From Ypsolopha sequella (taxonomy: Eukaryota > Arthropoda > Insecta > Lepidoptera > Ypsolophidae), in NCBI GenBank assembly GCA_934047225.1, contig OW203993.1, forward strand, positions 22,520,069 through 22,584,068: 64,000 bases of DNA, in the 5' to 3' direction. This document shows positions 1 through 11,394 of this stretch, in pieces. The notes under the pieces were generated by a model. It saw only the letters and a program-made list of their open reading frames with translations, was not told where the DNA came from and searched no databases. The translations under genes were made by a program, and so were the position numbers. Numbering within the stretch: position 1 is the stretch's first letter; each line of letters begins with the position of its first letter.

Positions 1-1416
1 TAAACGTGCTAAAAAAGAGAATTTAGACGATATAAAAATTTGGCACACCAGCATTGAAATCAAGGAAAGCTTAAAAACATGTATAAAAATATGTCAAGAA
101 AGATATTTTCACGAAGAACTGGAAGACCTAAAAAAGAAAAAAGATATTAGTAATAAAAGTAAACTTACCTCACTGAATCCTGTTGTCGATGAAGACGGGA
201 TACTAAGAGTCGGTGGCAGACTAGAACATGCTTCAATCACTGAAGAGATGAAGCATCCAATCATACTTCCACGTATGTCACACTTCACGAATTTAATCAT
301 TGCTGATGCTCACGATAAAACATTACACGGCGGTCCACAATTGATGTTAAACTATTTACGATCCAAATATTGGATAGTCGGGGCAAAGGAGCTAGTAAAG
401 CTCTTCGTTCGCAAATGCGTACATTGTGTACGACATTCAGCCCGAATCAGACATCAATTGATGGGACAGTTACCGACAGTAAGAGCAAGTGCAAGTCGAC
501 CTTTCTTGAGAAGTGGAGTTGATTATGCGGGCCCTATCAATATCAGAACCTCAAAGGGTAGAGGTAATCACTCATATAAGGGATATATTTGCTTATTTAT
601 TTGTATGGCAACGCGCGCGATCCACCTCGAAGCAGTAAGTGATCTTACATCTCAAGGATTCATAGCTGCTTTCAAACGTTTTGTGGCTCGCCGTGGTCAC
701 TGTGCAGACGTATATAGTGACAATGGAACAAACTTTGTGGGTGCTGCACGTGAATTAAAGACCCTTTTTATTGAAGAAAGATCGACTATAGCAATAGAAA
801 TTGCTGATCAACTCGCTACGAATGGTACCACGTGGCACTTTATCCCACCTCATTCTCCGAACTTTGGTAGCTGTGGGAAGCCGGTATCAAAGCAATAAAG
901 TACCATTTAAAGCGTGTTATTGGAACTTCGACATTGACATTCGAAGAAATGACAACATTGTTATAGCAGATAGAGGCTTGTCTCAATTCAAGGCCTATTT
1001 CAAAAATCACTGACAATCCTGGTGATCCAACTCCATTAACACCAGGACATTTCTTAATAGGTGAACCTCTGGTTTTAGTACCTGACTTGAATTACGATAC
1101 GGCAAACGTTTCTAGTCTCAGGAGATGGCAACTCACACAAAAGATGACTCAGGACTTTTGGCGTCGTTGGTCACGGGAATACTTGACTCAGTTTCACCAT
1201 CGTTACAAGTGGACCCACAAAACTCCCGAACCCGAAATTGGAGACGTGGTGCTAGTAATGGAAGATGATCTTTCCCCAGCCAGATGGCTGTACGGTGTTA
1301 TCGTAGGCAAGCATCCTGGATTGGATGGAATTACTAGAGTGGTCAGTTTGAAATGTAACAATAATACCATTAAACGACCAGTATGTCAGTTGTGTTTTTT
1401 ACCTAGTGATTCCTAA
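1..1416 (+). pseudogene. BEL/Pao retrotransposon pol, integrase and C-terminal domain (broken)
   Basis: This is the 3' part of a BEL/Pao polyprotein; the frame is already open at base 1, so protease and RT lie outside the window. An integrase zinc-binding region is visible (His residues in DAHDKTLHGG, Cys pair in CVHCVR), followed by the catalytic core: first Asp in SGVDYAGPI, second Asp in YSDNGTNF, and the Glu in LWEAGIKA. The Glu lies in another frame, because a frameshift near 865 breaks the gene. A TAG near 963 interrupts the continuation. The last part (about 1020-1416) is the tail domain typical of BEL/Pao integrases, with TPLTPGHFLIG and a Trp-rich segment. Family membership is clear from the order and spacing of these motifs. 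The integrase would insert the cDNA copy, but this copy cannot make an intact enzyme. Confidence 0.9.
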
Positions 1417-1649
1417 TAGAACTTAGTTATTGTTTTGTGTATTTTATTTGATTATAAGTTATTTTCTGATGTGATCACTAACATTGGTTACCGTTAAGTT
1501 ATGTTAAGTTAACAAGTTATTATTTTTGTTTCTAAATATTGTACTACTCGGATTTATCGATTTGTGTGAACTAACCAATATATCACGTGAGCTTTCACTT
1601 TGTTTTGTTTAATAAGTTGTGACATTATGTAATGACATAGTCAGGAAAA

Positions 1650-1923
1650 TGTTGAAATTTTTCCTTGGTGGGCAGAATGTCTAATCTGTCAAGACCTCAT
1701 TATTAGTTTGGAGTTCAGTTTTGTATTATATAAGTTTTTGTTCACCTCAGTCACCAACTAGATGGCGTTGTGGGTATTCTACATCGCGATATCGATTGTT
1801 CTTTAACATTACCAGTAGTCATTTCGAGTATCATTTGCAAACCAACCATTTCAACCCATTCAACCTATCAATACACCTGATATTATATAAGGTTCATTAC
1901 CACACGGTGTTTTATTTGGGACA
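1650..1923 (+). repeat. Candidate 3' LTR of the upstream BEL/Pao element
   Basis: Starting 234 bases after the pol stop, the sequence begins TGTTGAAATT and ends near GGGACA, the TG...CA form of an LTR. It has the position of a 3' LTR. No second copy is in the window, so the borders are not proven. The 1417-1649 stretch before it is AT-rich 3' untranslated sequence with only a weak purine run before the LTR. Confidence 0.45.
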
Positions 1924-2289
1924 ATTGTTCAGTCGCCGTCTTTTGCGTTTCGGCTGGAGCGGTGGTTGCACGCAGCCAACGAACGGGGTAAGCTACGAGA
2001 CATGGTACTTCCCTACAGTTTCGTCATTTCTCTATATGTGTCGTCTAATTTCCAAAGCCGCCAGATCCACTTTAAAAAAATATATACATTTTTAGTCTAT
2101 GGACACGGCAGTTTTGAGCTCTATGTTTTCATAAATCGATTTCCTACCAAACTCCATTAAATCCTTTGAAAATCCGGTACAAAAACTGCATTTAGTTTCA
2201 AACTCCGCTACATCCACGATGGTTGTAATTTCAAATGCCGCCATATCCAGACCGACCAATCAGAGAAGAGATTCCAGCCCGCAACTGTC
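1924..2289. promoter_or_regulatory. Non-coding stretch before the DUF7869-like gene, with a repeated motif
   Basis: No convincing gene here. A motif resembling TTTCAAANGCCGCCATATCCA recurs three times in diverged form (near 2050, 2197 and 2229), ending about 60 bases before the first ATG of the downstream gene. This spacing suggests upstream control sequence of that gene or a decayed repeat; I cannot tell which. Confidence 0.2.
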
Positions 2290-2364
2290 ATGGCGATTAA
2301 TGGCGACGCACAGATCGTGGGTGCAATTTTGTGCTGTTTATTTTATTGTTTTTTGCCTGAAATT

Positions 2365-4521
2365 ATGTCTGATTTACTAAAAAACATAGAAGAGGTTCCA
2401 CCAGACAAAGCAAGGAAACGAGCAGTTATAAAAAACAATTGGAAAAGAGAGATTGAAAGGCGAAATCGGTGAGTCAAACATTGGTTGCGATTCATATATA
2501 GCGTGTACCTGTTTACTATATTTTGTAGTTAATATTTTTAATAACACAGTGAAACGGATTTTAAAAAAGTATGTGAAAGGGTTCCGACACTGGAAATTCG
2601 GACCAATGTTTCTTTTTTGTTTTATCTTTCTTTTTATTTGGGTACTGTATAGAGTATGAAATTTTTACAAAGTGTGTATATCTATTGCCGCTATAACAAC
2701 AAATAATACAAATAAAATAATAATAATAAATAAAGGGGGTCCCTATACAAGAAAAGGGGTTTTTGGCTATATCTCATAAACCGTAATATGTAGATAGTTA
2801 AAATTTTCACAGAGTATGTTATTCTTTTGCCGCTAAATTAAAAAATAACAAAAATATTATAAAATTAATAAATAAAGGGGCCTCCATAAAAGAAACGTGA
2901 TTTTTTTGGCTGTATCTCATGAACCGTAATAGGTAGATAGTTGAATTTTTTTTTAAGACTGTGTATTTCTATTGCTGCTATAACAATAAATAATAATAAT
3001 AAAATAATATTACTAAATAACGGGGAGCCCCATACAAGAAACATATAGATATATTTATCTCAATTTATTCGAAATATTCGTAAGGAGCGGATTTTTTATA
3101 ACCCAGTTAGTAGAATGTTTCAGTTTAAGAGAACGATTATGCTTATGTTGATTACTTATTTTGTTCTTTTAGATATGCATCGAAACAGCTACCAAGTCTC
3201 CCTAAGTGTAAGCATGGAAGTAATAAGACTTTTAAATGTGCAACGTTGAATATGCAGGACATTTCAAGAATGCATCGTAATTTTTATAAAGTCCCTAAGA
3301 AAATTTAACAGGACAATTAAGACATATTTAAAACATTGTCGGTTGAAACAATGCGAGAGAATGAGGCTTAAAACCGGAACAAGGGGTCCAAAAAACATGA
3401 CCGTGGATTATTATATCACGATTAAGCAAGTCCGAGTATGTAAGAACACATTTTTGGATATTTTAAAAGTTGGAAAAGATAGAGTAGCTGGTGTTTTAAA
3501 GCGGTCATTCAAAGAAACAGGTGCCCTTGCGAAAGAGAATCGAGGAGGAGACCGTAAAAATATACCGTTCATGGAAAAACACAAAAATGTTCGAAAATTT
3601 ATTGAGTCATTACAAGCATCTGAACCTCACTACTGCCGTAGCAAGTCATCTGTTAGGTTGTACCTAGCACCTGAATTAAATATCAAAAAACTTTGGAGAA
3701 TGTACAATAAAAAAATTAAAGATCTCCCTGATCTGCAAGTAAAAGAATCCTTTTTCAGAAAGGTATTCAATAGAAACTACAACATTGGTTTCGGATCTCC
3801 TCAGAAAGATACTTGCTCTCGCTGTTCTGAGCTAAGTCGAAAAGTGCAAAATGCTGCCAATAATGAGGTGAAGCAAAGTTTCATCACAGAAAAGCGAGTA
3901 CATGTATGAAAGGCCAAGGCCTTCTATGATCTACTAAAATATGAAGAAGACCATATCATGATACTATCGTTTGACTGCCAAAAAAACAGTCCTTTACCAA
4001 AAATGACAGACCAGGCAGCCTATTTCAGTCGGCAAATTAACTTATACAATTTTACGATTAACGTAGGAAGTTCAAAAAGCCCACTAAACAACGTGCACAT
4101 TTATTATTGGGCTGAAACTGACAACCCTAAAGCATCCAATCAAATTGCAAGTGCTGTTTTCCACTTGCTGACAACTTTGGAAATTGGAGAAAACAAAAAA
4201 TTGGTAAGACTTTTTGCGGATGGATGCGGTGGCCAAAACAAAAGTAGCACCCTCATCGGCATGTGCTGTAAATGGCTCCAGTGTGATGCACCGCCGCAGG
4301 TTAAAAATATGGATGTTATTTTTCCCATCGTCGGGCATTCCTTCTTGCCACCGGATAGAATATTCGCTAAAATAGAAAAGGAAACAAAAAAATTGTCTAC
4401 TATTTGCGACCCACAAGAGTATGTAGATATTTTTAAAAAACATGGCAAACCAGCACCTCCGTCGGCCATCTTGGATTTTACGGCAGCCATTTTTAAATAT
4501 AAGTTTGTTACTGATATCTAA
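2365..4521 (+). pseudogene. DUF7869-like transposon-associated protein, two exons, degenerate
   Basis: Exon 1 (2365-2468) encodes a short basic N-terminus and ends at CG|GTGAGT. Exon 2 starts at 3173 after TTCTTTTAG, and the joined codon is in frame, so the 704-base intron is credible. Exon 2 has KQLPSLPKCKHG, then a long region with ENRGGDRK, HYCRSKSS, YNIGFGSPQKDTCSRC (zinc-binding type) and, near the end, LFADGCGGQNKSS. That last motif is what I associate with the DUF7869 family, repeated proteins of insects and other invertebrates with an RNase H-like transposase look. The copy is broken by a frameshift near 3310-3330 and an in-frame TGA at 3907-3909. An in-frame ATG at 2290 is an alternative start. 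I take it to be a DNA-transposon gene, but transposase activity is inferred, not shown. Confidence 0.7.
2655..3050 (+). repeat. Three tandem repeat units inside the intron
   Basis: Three diverged units of about 100-145 bases, each containing CTCATGAACCGTAATA or close variants, then AGATAGTTGAAATTTT and a TTGCCGCTATAAC segment. This sequence type is widespread in lepidopteran DNA. All three lie in the intron of the DUF7869-like gene, and a fourth copy flanks the Tigger element at 6340-6437 and 9143-9230. Confidence 0.75.
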
Positions 4522-5035
4522 GTCTCTAATATACCTAAAAACACGAAATTGGTGTCGAAATATTTATACGCGTATACTGACTTTTGTCTGCGGCTTCGCA
4601 AGCGTTGATTAAGGTTTTGTGTAGTCCTATCAAATCGGTAAATACTTTTTATATGTACCTAACTCTGGTTTGAAGTGCTTCTGGTTCTCATCATCTCGAA
4701 TTTGATCCCCATGTAAAATGTCAGCGGATCGACACTATTCTTTGTTCTCTGAATTAATTATCTGCTGTCTTTGGCGAAGCCAGATCCCTCAAACAAAAAT
4801 GCAGATGATTTTACAAAATCTTTAGATCTACATTTAAAAACCATCAAGTCATGCAAAAATATTTTAATTACGAGTGACATTACTATTATTATAATCTTTA
4901 ATAATAATGAACAGTCATATGACCGCTCTAATAGACATTATTATCTTAACATGTATGCACAATTTGTTTCCAGGTCACTTTTTGCCTACTCGATTAGAAA
5001 ATTGTCTGGATCGATACTTGCTTACATCGTTTTAA
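4522..5035. other. Intergenic stretch between two convergent transposon genes
   Basis: AT-rich sequence with no supported gene. The first 60 bases resemble, in inverted orientation, sequence near 9240-9310, so they are probably the 3' untranslated end of the DUF7869-like element. I recognise nothing in the rest. Confidence 0.4.
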
Positions 5036-6334
5036 TTTGCAAAGCTCAGTACAATTCCAACGAGCAGTTTTAAAAATGCATCTACCGGTGCAGCTTCTTT
5101 GACCCTGACAATTACATTTAACCAACTCGTTACAGTCCTTTGAAGCAATAGGTACGGTGGGCCAAACTGGAACCCATGAAGCACCTTCTTTTTTTCGAGT
5201 CCAGCCCCAGACTTCTGGACTAGGGGTATGCTGTTAGTTATGCTCACTAGTCACTAGTACACCATACTCCTGCCTGATATGCAGCGCGCTTGCAGTGTTG
5301 GAGTAGTGCGTCTTTTGTTGGGGGAAGATTCTCCATGGCCTTATTCGTTTGACAAAACGATTCTTTTCGGGCTTCATTTACATCGTCTAATTCACAGTTC
5401 TTATCGTACATGATGACAGTGAACCGTTCTATTAGTTTGAAATTTACATTTTCAAACTCAAGTTCAGTGTATGGATGAAGTGCCGTGTAGGTAAAGGCAT
5501 GTGTCACTTGGGGATAATAATTCCACGTCTCCCACGCAGATTTTTTTCCTCGTCCAACAAATGATGATGTTATGTCACACCCTGTGAAACTATGGAAAAT
5601 AGGAAGGGCTTGGGATTTCTCTAAACCTAGTTTTTCGTAGATAGCATTTATGTTTATATAAGTGAATGATTTTCCTGTACCAAAAGCAACAGAAATTTTC
5701 ACATTTGTACATAGCGTCATGAGGTGATGGAACTTGCCAATGAGGATTACCACTACGTCCGTATCAACAGTACGCACCACACAGTTACTACAGCCATTCA
5801 AAAATGCATCCTGTAAGTGGACAATCAGTCTGGTATCTGCTTCCTCGTGATCACATTGCAACATGGATCTATCAGTTCCTCATAGAACAACTTCAGCGTC
5901 GCATGTAATGACAATAATCTTGTTTTCGGGGCATTCAAAACTTGTCAATTTCTTTAAAAGGAATGCAAAAAGGTCCTGTTTGTTGGTGGAGTCTTTTAAG
6001 AAATCGACCCACTTGGTGGAACTTTGTTCTTTCCTTCACACTTTCTCTTAACAACCTTACCTCGCTTTTCTCTAGTGGCTTCCTTGAGGCTTGTAGGATT
6101 GTATTTGTATTATTATACTCGCTTGCAGCTTTCTAATTGTTTAACGATGTGAGGAATGAAAACGTTATCAGCATAATCATCAAATGTGACGATGTTGGTA
6201 GTTGGGGTCAAAATATGCACAACAGCGGCTCCATCGAGAAGCTTCACATCAACATAATCGAGAGGATCATTCGGGGAATCCTTGTCCAGAATGTTCAAAG
6301 CCAGTCTTGTTTTAATTAAAGTTTTCACTGCCAC
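5036..6334 (-). pseudogene. Transposon-associated PIN/FEN1-like nuclease with C-terminal CXC zinc region
   Basis: Read on the minus strand, the N-terminal part (6334-6113) holds KLLDGAAVVHILTP and TFDDYAD. A degraded middle follows, then a clean block (5864-5247) with HEEADTRLIVHL, VRTVDTDVVVIL and FHSFTGCDITSSF. The order E..AD, DTD, GCD matches the acidic metal-binding residues of PIN-like nucleases of the FEN1/Asteroid type; this assignment is my inference from motif spacing. After a frameshift near 5240 the frame continues with SPEVWGWTRKK and a Cys-rich tail (CNELVKCNCQ, CTGRC, CTELC) like CXC/TSO1 DNA-binding regions. Proteins of this make-up are common as repeats in invertebrate genomes, but I cannot name the transposon superfamily. 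Frameshifts near 5240 and between 5870 and 6110 make this copy inactive. Confidence 0.65.
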
Positions 6335-6439
6335 TATGTATTTAATACTTAAACATCTTTGTTCTTAGAGTTGGTTAATTTTTGTTACAGCAGCAATAAA
6401 AATACAAACTCTGCGAAAATTTTGACAGTCTAACTATTA

Positions 6440-9140
6440 AGGGAGAGGCACCAAATACTGGATACTTTTTGAAAACTCAAAAATAAAGTGTAATGGTATG
6501 AAAAATATATTTATTATTTGCAGTCACAGTCATCGTGTATCTATACACTTTACCTTGGAAAAAGAATTAAACTTATATCTATGTTCATTATTTTTATATA
6601 ATGTTATTTGTTCGAAGTTACAAAATTCAACAACAAAATCTTGCGTACCCTAATATTGGATACAAAGTATTCTCAATATTGGATATTCAGTAAAGGGTAC
6701 ACTAAAGAATGCTGGATTTCTAGTATAGGGTCCACTATAATTTTAATTTTTTTATGTGTTTAACAATAAACGATTTATTAATCATTTATTAGGAACTTAA
6801 TCTGATAGGCACAGTTCGCATACAAAGTCTATAATCTCTGGATCTACCCCAGCACAGAGTTCATGACCCCATCTATAACAGCTTATACACCTGATCCATC
6901 TTTCTCCCGAAGTATCATGCGAAAAAGCAGTGTTGCAATACAAACAGTCAGTATCCTCTTCGTTTGCACCACTATCCTCGCTGTATAGTTGCAAAATATC
7001 ATCGTCGTCACTGGAAGAAGATGAACTTGGCTGCAAAATCTTCCTTTCTGTCCTTTGGGTTTTTTTAGTTTATTTTTTGTTACATCGTTTAGAAGGCACA
7101 GGTAACCTTTTTCTGTTGGAGTTGGGCGCTTTCTTCTTTTTTGTTAACTGGCTTTCCAAATCCTTTTTATAGGGGGACCCAGAAATCAACGCAGCTTTTC
7201 CTGTTCTCGCTGTCTGCAGTGATTTTTTAAATGTTGGTACCGGGCTTATGTCAGCCGGGCTGATACCAAATGTTGAAGTGCTGGGTTGTGGAGTCGAAGG
7301 AGGTAAATCTGCAGGAATTTCTTCAGCTGCCCTAGTTTTTTCATGTCTTACGGTTGGTGCTGTTTCGTTACTGATATCGGCTTGACCATCATTGTTGACA
7401 ACGACGGAAACTCTGTCAGCTGTGCCCATTTCGTCGTTTTCAAATTGAACGAATTCATGATCTTTGAATACGTTACGGTCAAATGGCCAAATGCCGGATT
7501 TTCGAAAACCATTGACAGCAGTTTCCAAAGAAGCAGCACGCAGATAAGCTTTCCCCACCAAGTCCGATATTTGGTAAGAAGTGATGACTCGGCCTGGGTG
7601 GCTTTTCAACCATGTTTCAATGGCCTGGGCATAAAACGTCTTGAATGGACTCATGAAAGCGACGTCAAGAGGCTGCATTTTTCCAGATGTGTGTGGGGGT
7701 AATGATAAGATGATAACTCCGTTTTCACGAGCCAGCTCGATCACATCCATGTTTCTCGTGTGGGAGAAATGCCCATCAAAAATGAGAATATTCGGTTTTT
7801 CTTTTGTAGGCTTCGTGATATTAATGAAATGGCGAAACCATTGAGTAAAAATATAGTTCTGGATCCAACCTGATTTATGGCAGGCAAAAATGGAGCCGGG
7901 TGGTGCGCCATCTTTTAGTTCGTCTTTCATATTCACCCTTGGGAAAATCAGTAAAGGTGGCACATACACTACTGACGCACTCATACAGGTAACGAGGGTA
8001 ATTAGGGCTCCTCTTTCAGCCGATGACAATGCTCCGACCTGTTTCTGTCCCTTTAAACTCAGAATTTTGGCTTGTTTATGTTGCACAATTGTGACTCCGG
8101 TTTCATCAACATTATATATCCTGCAGGGATCAAAGTCAATCTTCACTAGTTGTTCCTCTAAAATATCATAAAAACTATTAACTTTCTGACGGGTGAAACC
8201 TTTGACTCTGTTGGCAGACGTTGCTTGTGGTTTTCTGAAGCTAAGACAGGGGTTTCTTTTAAAAAAAAGTTTAAGCCATTTTTTGCCCGCTGATCCTTTA
8301 TTTGCTAAAAACTGGTGAGGTATTTTGTTTTTCATTGCAAGTTGGAAAGCTAATGTGCGAATGTCAGATGCTCTTAAACCATAAAAGCTGTTGGCCATCA
8401 ATAAACAGTAGTCGACTAATTGCTTCTCCATTTCGCGAGAAAATGTAGCTTACCGTCCCAGTTTCGTTTTGATTAACTGGTCTACTGTCTTAGAACGGTT
8501 TTTCACATAACTTTCCAAGGTCGAACGAGGCACACGAAATGATTTGGCGGCTTTTAAATAGCCCATTTCTTTATTTATAATAGCATTATATGCTTTTTGC
8601 ATAGACTCCGGGTCCCATTGTTTTCTGCGCTTTTTTGGCGGTAAATCCATCTACAAAAAACGTAACATTGTAAATATTTTAAACGAAAGCCGTGACACCA
8701 TAATCAATGATGGTACAGTACCACAACACTGGATACCCAATATTGGGAACAGCTAGGTATCCAGTATTGAGGTAACTACATAATATTTCGAAACAAGGTT
8801 ATAATAATTTTACCACATCCTATTTTACTTAAAATACCTCGAATACACCATAATAACTATATGCCTAGCTAGCAGGTTACACTACTATATAAAATAACAT
8901 CACTTACAGCAATTTAACAGCCCTATGAATTCAATACGAAAATAAATCGACGAGCGAAAAAACACTTGTTGAATTTTAACTGGCAACTGAGGGCAAACAT
9001 GGCGGCTGTTGTCAGGACAACAGCGCTAAGTTACATTGACGTAGTCATTTTAGCCTTCGAATATAGATGGCGGTGCTTGGTTTCGTAGATATTGTGGTAT
9101 CCAGTATTGGGAACATCTCCAATATTTGGTACGTCTCCCT
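6440..9140 (-). mobile_element. Tigger/pogo DNA transposon with TIRs and TA duplication
   Basis: The left end reads AGGGAGAGGCACCAAATACT and the right end, on the other strand, AGGGAGACGTACCAAATATT, each next to TA (6438-6439 and 9141-9142). This fits the TA target of Tc1/mariner/pogo elements. Further copies of the CTGGATAC-type motif lie just inside both ends (near 6655, 6685, 8722, 8755, 9100) and are likely transposase-binding sites. The element contains one transposase reading frame and is 2.7 kb long. Removing it restores a continuous copy of the older repeat seen in the intron at 2655-3050. Confidence 0.9.
6797..8650 (-). pseudogene. Tigger/pogo-type transposase, full length with two in-frame stops
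   Basis: Read from 8650 down. The first 66 residues are a basic helix-turn-helix DNA-binding region (RRKQWDPESM, YLKAAKSFRVPRSTLESYV). A TAA at 8450-8452 interrupts the frame, most simply an AAA codon changed by one base. A CENP-B-like second DNA-binding region follows, then the DDE domain with catalytic Asp residues in YNVDETG, FDGHFSH and QPLDVAF. The tail is Lys-rich, has a second in-frame TAA at 7070-7072, and continues in the same frame into an acidic run and a Cys/His cluster (DCLYC, CISCYRWGHELC, CELC) like a PHD finger. There are no frameshifts, so the copy is young or recently silenced. It would cut and paste the element at TA sites in the nucleus. Confidence 0.9.
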
Positions 9141-9142
9141 TA

Positions 9143-9375
9143 CTGACATGCTGACAGACGGACGGACAGCGGAGGCTTAGTAACAGTGTTCCGTTTGGTA
9201 TCCTTTGGAAACTCGACCCTAAAAAATATTTATTTGTATTTCCTGACCCTAAATATGTATATTTAGACACCAACTTTGTGATTCTAAGTGATTTAGAACT
9301 CGAAATATCAATAATATACTTATAATTCAAAATGGCCGCCATAAAATCCAAGATGGCCGACGGAGGTGTTGGTTC
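9143..9375 (-). pseudogene. 3' end of a second DUF7869-like gene
   Basis: On the minus strand, 9370-9240 matches 4450-4560 of the first copy in inverted orientation. Both share TCCGTCGGCCATCTTGGA, encode PPSAILDF followed by related residues, and continue into AAGTTGGTGTC. The sequence down to 9143 is the 3' tail, including GTCCGTCCGTCTGTCAGC, and it resumes at 6437 on the other side of the Tigger element. Only the last 20 or so codons of the gene remain. Confidence 0.6.
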
Positions 9376-9756
9376 CTATCAAAAACTTAAAGCTATGTAC
9401 CTAACTAGTACCTTCACAAAAATTGGTGCTTTTGTCCAGCGTGTCCACATCATCAAGTGAATCTGCCTCACTAACATTGAGCTATTGCAATTAGCTCAAC
9501 GTATGTATTTTCAAAGCTATCACGCTCTTGCAATTGTTCACAGGCTACTTCTTCTACCACAAGGCTATCAATTTTATTTTGAATTGTATCAAACAACGTA
9601 ACGTACACAACTCCCGAAAATCACTTAATTTCAATTGCAAAGCTCCTAGTTTGTTTGTCTAAATCTTTTGTTTCTTTGGATCATAAATGTGAAATCATCA
9701 ATTGTAGAAACAGAAGACAGCGTTAAAATAGACATACAAAAAAAAGGGGAAGGAGA

Positions 9757-9970
9757 TGGCTGAAGTAGTCTTTCAGCCAAATGATTTTTCTCTTTTGGCA
9801 AACTGGGAAACCTATTTCTCACAAAAAACTGAAAGACATAAAGCCACTCTTTTATATATCCCAAAGACGCGCTTCCATTTTATGAAAATTGTGTAGCATC
9901 AGATGAAATAATAGATGATGATATCGAAGGTTTTGATGGCGACTTGGATTTTAATCTCGAAGAAAATTGA
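9757..9970 (+). pseudogene. Unrecognised acidic C-terminal reading frame
   Basis: A short frame starts MAEVVFQPNDFSLLANW, shifts near 9880, and continues with SDEIIDDDIEGFDGDLDF to a stop at 9968-9970. An AATAAA lies at about 10066, so this looks like the last exon of a gene or element. I do not recognise the family. The acidic tail is low in complexity and could mislead. Confidence 0.3.
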
Positions 9971-10139
9971 TACAAAGTGTATGGAATTTTATTATTTATA
10001 AAAAAGTGTTTCTTTAAGTTTCCTTAGGTTTTAATATGTTTTTCATTATGATGTTATTTTTTCCCAATAAATACTTTTTGAAACTATATACCGTGTATTT
10101 TCTAAAACCAATAAATTTGCCTTGTTAATATTATAAATA

Positions 10140-10265
10140 GAAGAGCTTGTATGACTAGATTGATGCATGTGGAAGAGGCAAAAAGGTGTGTATGGATCGT
10201 AGCAGATGGAAATCTGTAGTCTCCGTCTACCTCTCTGGGAGGCAGGCGTAATTATGTGTTAAGTT
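10140..10265 (+). repeat. Dispersed lepidopteran repeat, LINE-tail-like
   Basis: The stretch with GGAAATCTGTAGTCTCCGTC and GGAGGCAGGCGTAATTATGT resembles a repeat common in Lepidoptera. One frame reads VCMDRSRWKSVVSVYLSG, like a short C-terminal retroelement fragment. The stretches 9971-10139 and 10266-11939 are AT-rich, and I see no gene in them. Confidence 0.4.
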
Positions 10266-11351
10266 CTTTAAAATCATGTTATGCATAACGAGTCCAAATG
10301 ACAATAATGTACTTTGGACTTGTTTGCATAGCAAAATCGTCACATTTACCTTGGGTCCAAGTGCAATTCTGGCCATATCTTCTAAATTAAAACTTCTTTT
10401 TGTATATTTTTTTATATTATGATAAATTACAAATTTTTGATTCGTAATAAATCGATTTATATTAGAAAGAGAATACTTCCAAGTCTTCGCTCAATGAAAA
10501 CGCGTTTCTGTTCATTCCCTAAAAAATTAAATTGGCGCTTGGACTGACTATATATATATAACTGCATCCAAATGGAATTCCGTATTTAATATTTTTCCGA
10601 TTTTTTTCTGTTTAACGCATCCTTTCTTTTTAATGTTGGATCATTTAGTTTAAATATACATTCTTATACGAATTCTTTACATTTCTGTACTCATGGTAGA
10701 AAAAGTTTATTGCTTTTATTTCTGCAATATTGAGATCCAACTGCTGGCAATTTGGATATTAAATTTCGAACAGCTGTAATAACCTAATTACTATATGCAT
10801 TTGAAGGATATTTTTTGCCCCATTCGTCGGTTATTTATATTATTCTTTAGGGAGATGGTATTGCGCACAGTCATCTGTGAAATATTCAAAGTTGCAAGCC
10901 ATGATACTGTTGGCAAACTTTAGTTTTCTTCAAATTATATGGCAAATAATAGCTATAGGTTACATTACGACGCCCACTTTCAGATCTTTTTCGAGCAATC
11001 TCTTTTTCTTCCATGCAAGATAATAGCGAATCTGTTTGTCTCTGTGGGCTTCCTAATCTCCAATAGAGCTCGTGAATGTGATGACGCTCTTCTTCTATGA
11101 AATTTTCGCTACAATTGTTTCCACATATTTTTTCGATGCAAGGGTTTTTTTTATGTTTGTTGTCTCGTATCTTTTAAGGTAAACCGCTATTGGAGTACAA
11201 GCAAATCCTTGAGATGGTTGGTAATTAATATTAAGTTGAGTAATTATAATAGGTTACGTTTGGAATTATCAAGTTTACATAATATTAAATCATTTAATTT
11301 AGAAAAGTTGTTACATACATTCGTATTAGTTATTATTTATTTATAAATAGG

Positions 11352-11394
11352 TAGTTATTATAATTTTCTAAAGATCAAATTTGCAAATGCTAAA
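11352..11394 (+). repeat. Left copy of a 43-base direct repeat
   Basis: This matches 15636-15678 at 41 of 43 positions by eye (for example CAAATTTGCAAATGCTAAA in both). The pair brackets the R2-like LINE and its inverted 5' part. It could be an old target-site duplication or two copies of a short dispersed repeat. Confidence 0.6.

Noticed and set aside
4084..4490. Two minus-strand frames of about 115 codons
   Set aside because: They are antisense shadows of the DUF7869-like gene, which has clear motifs.
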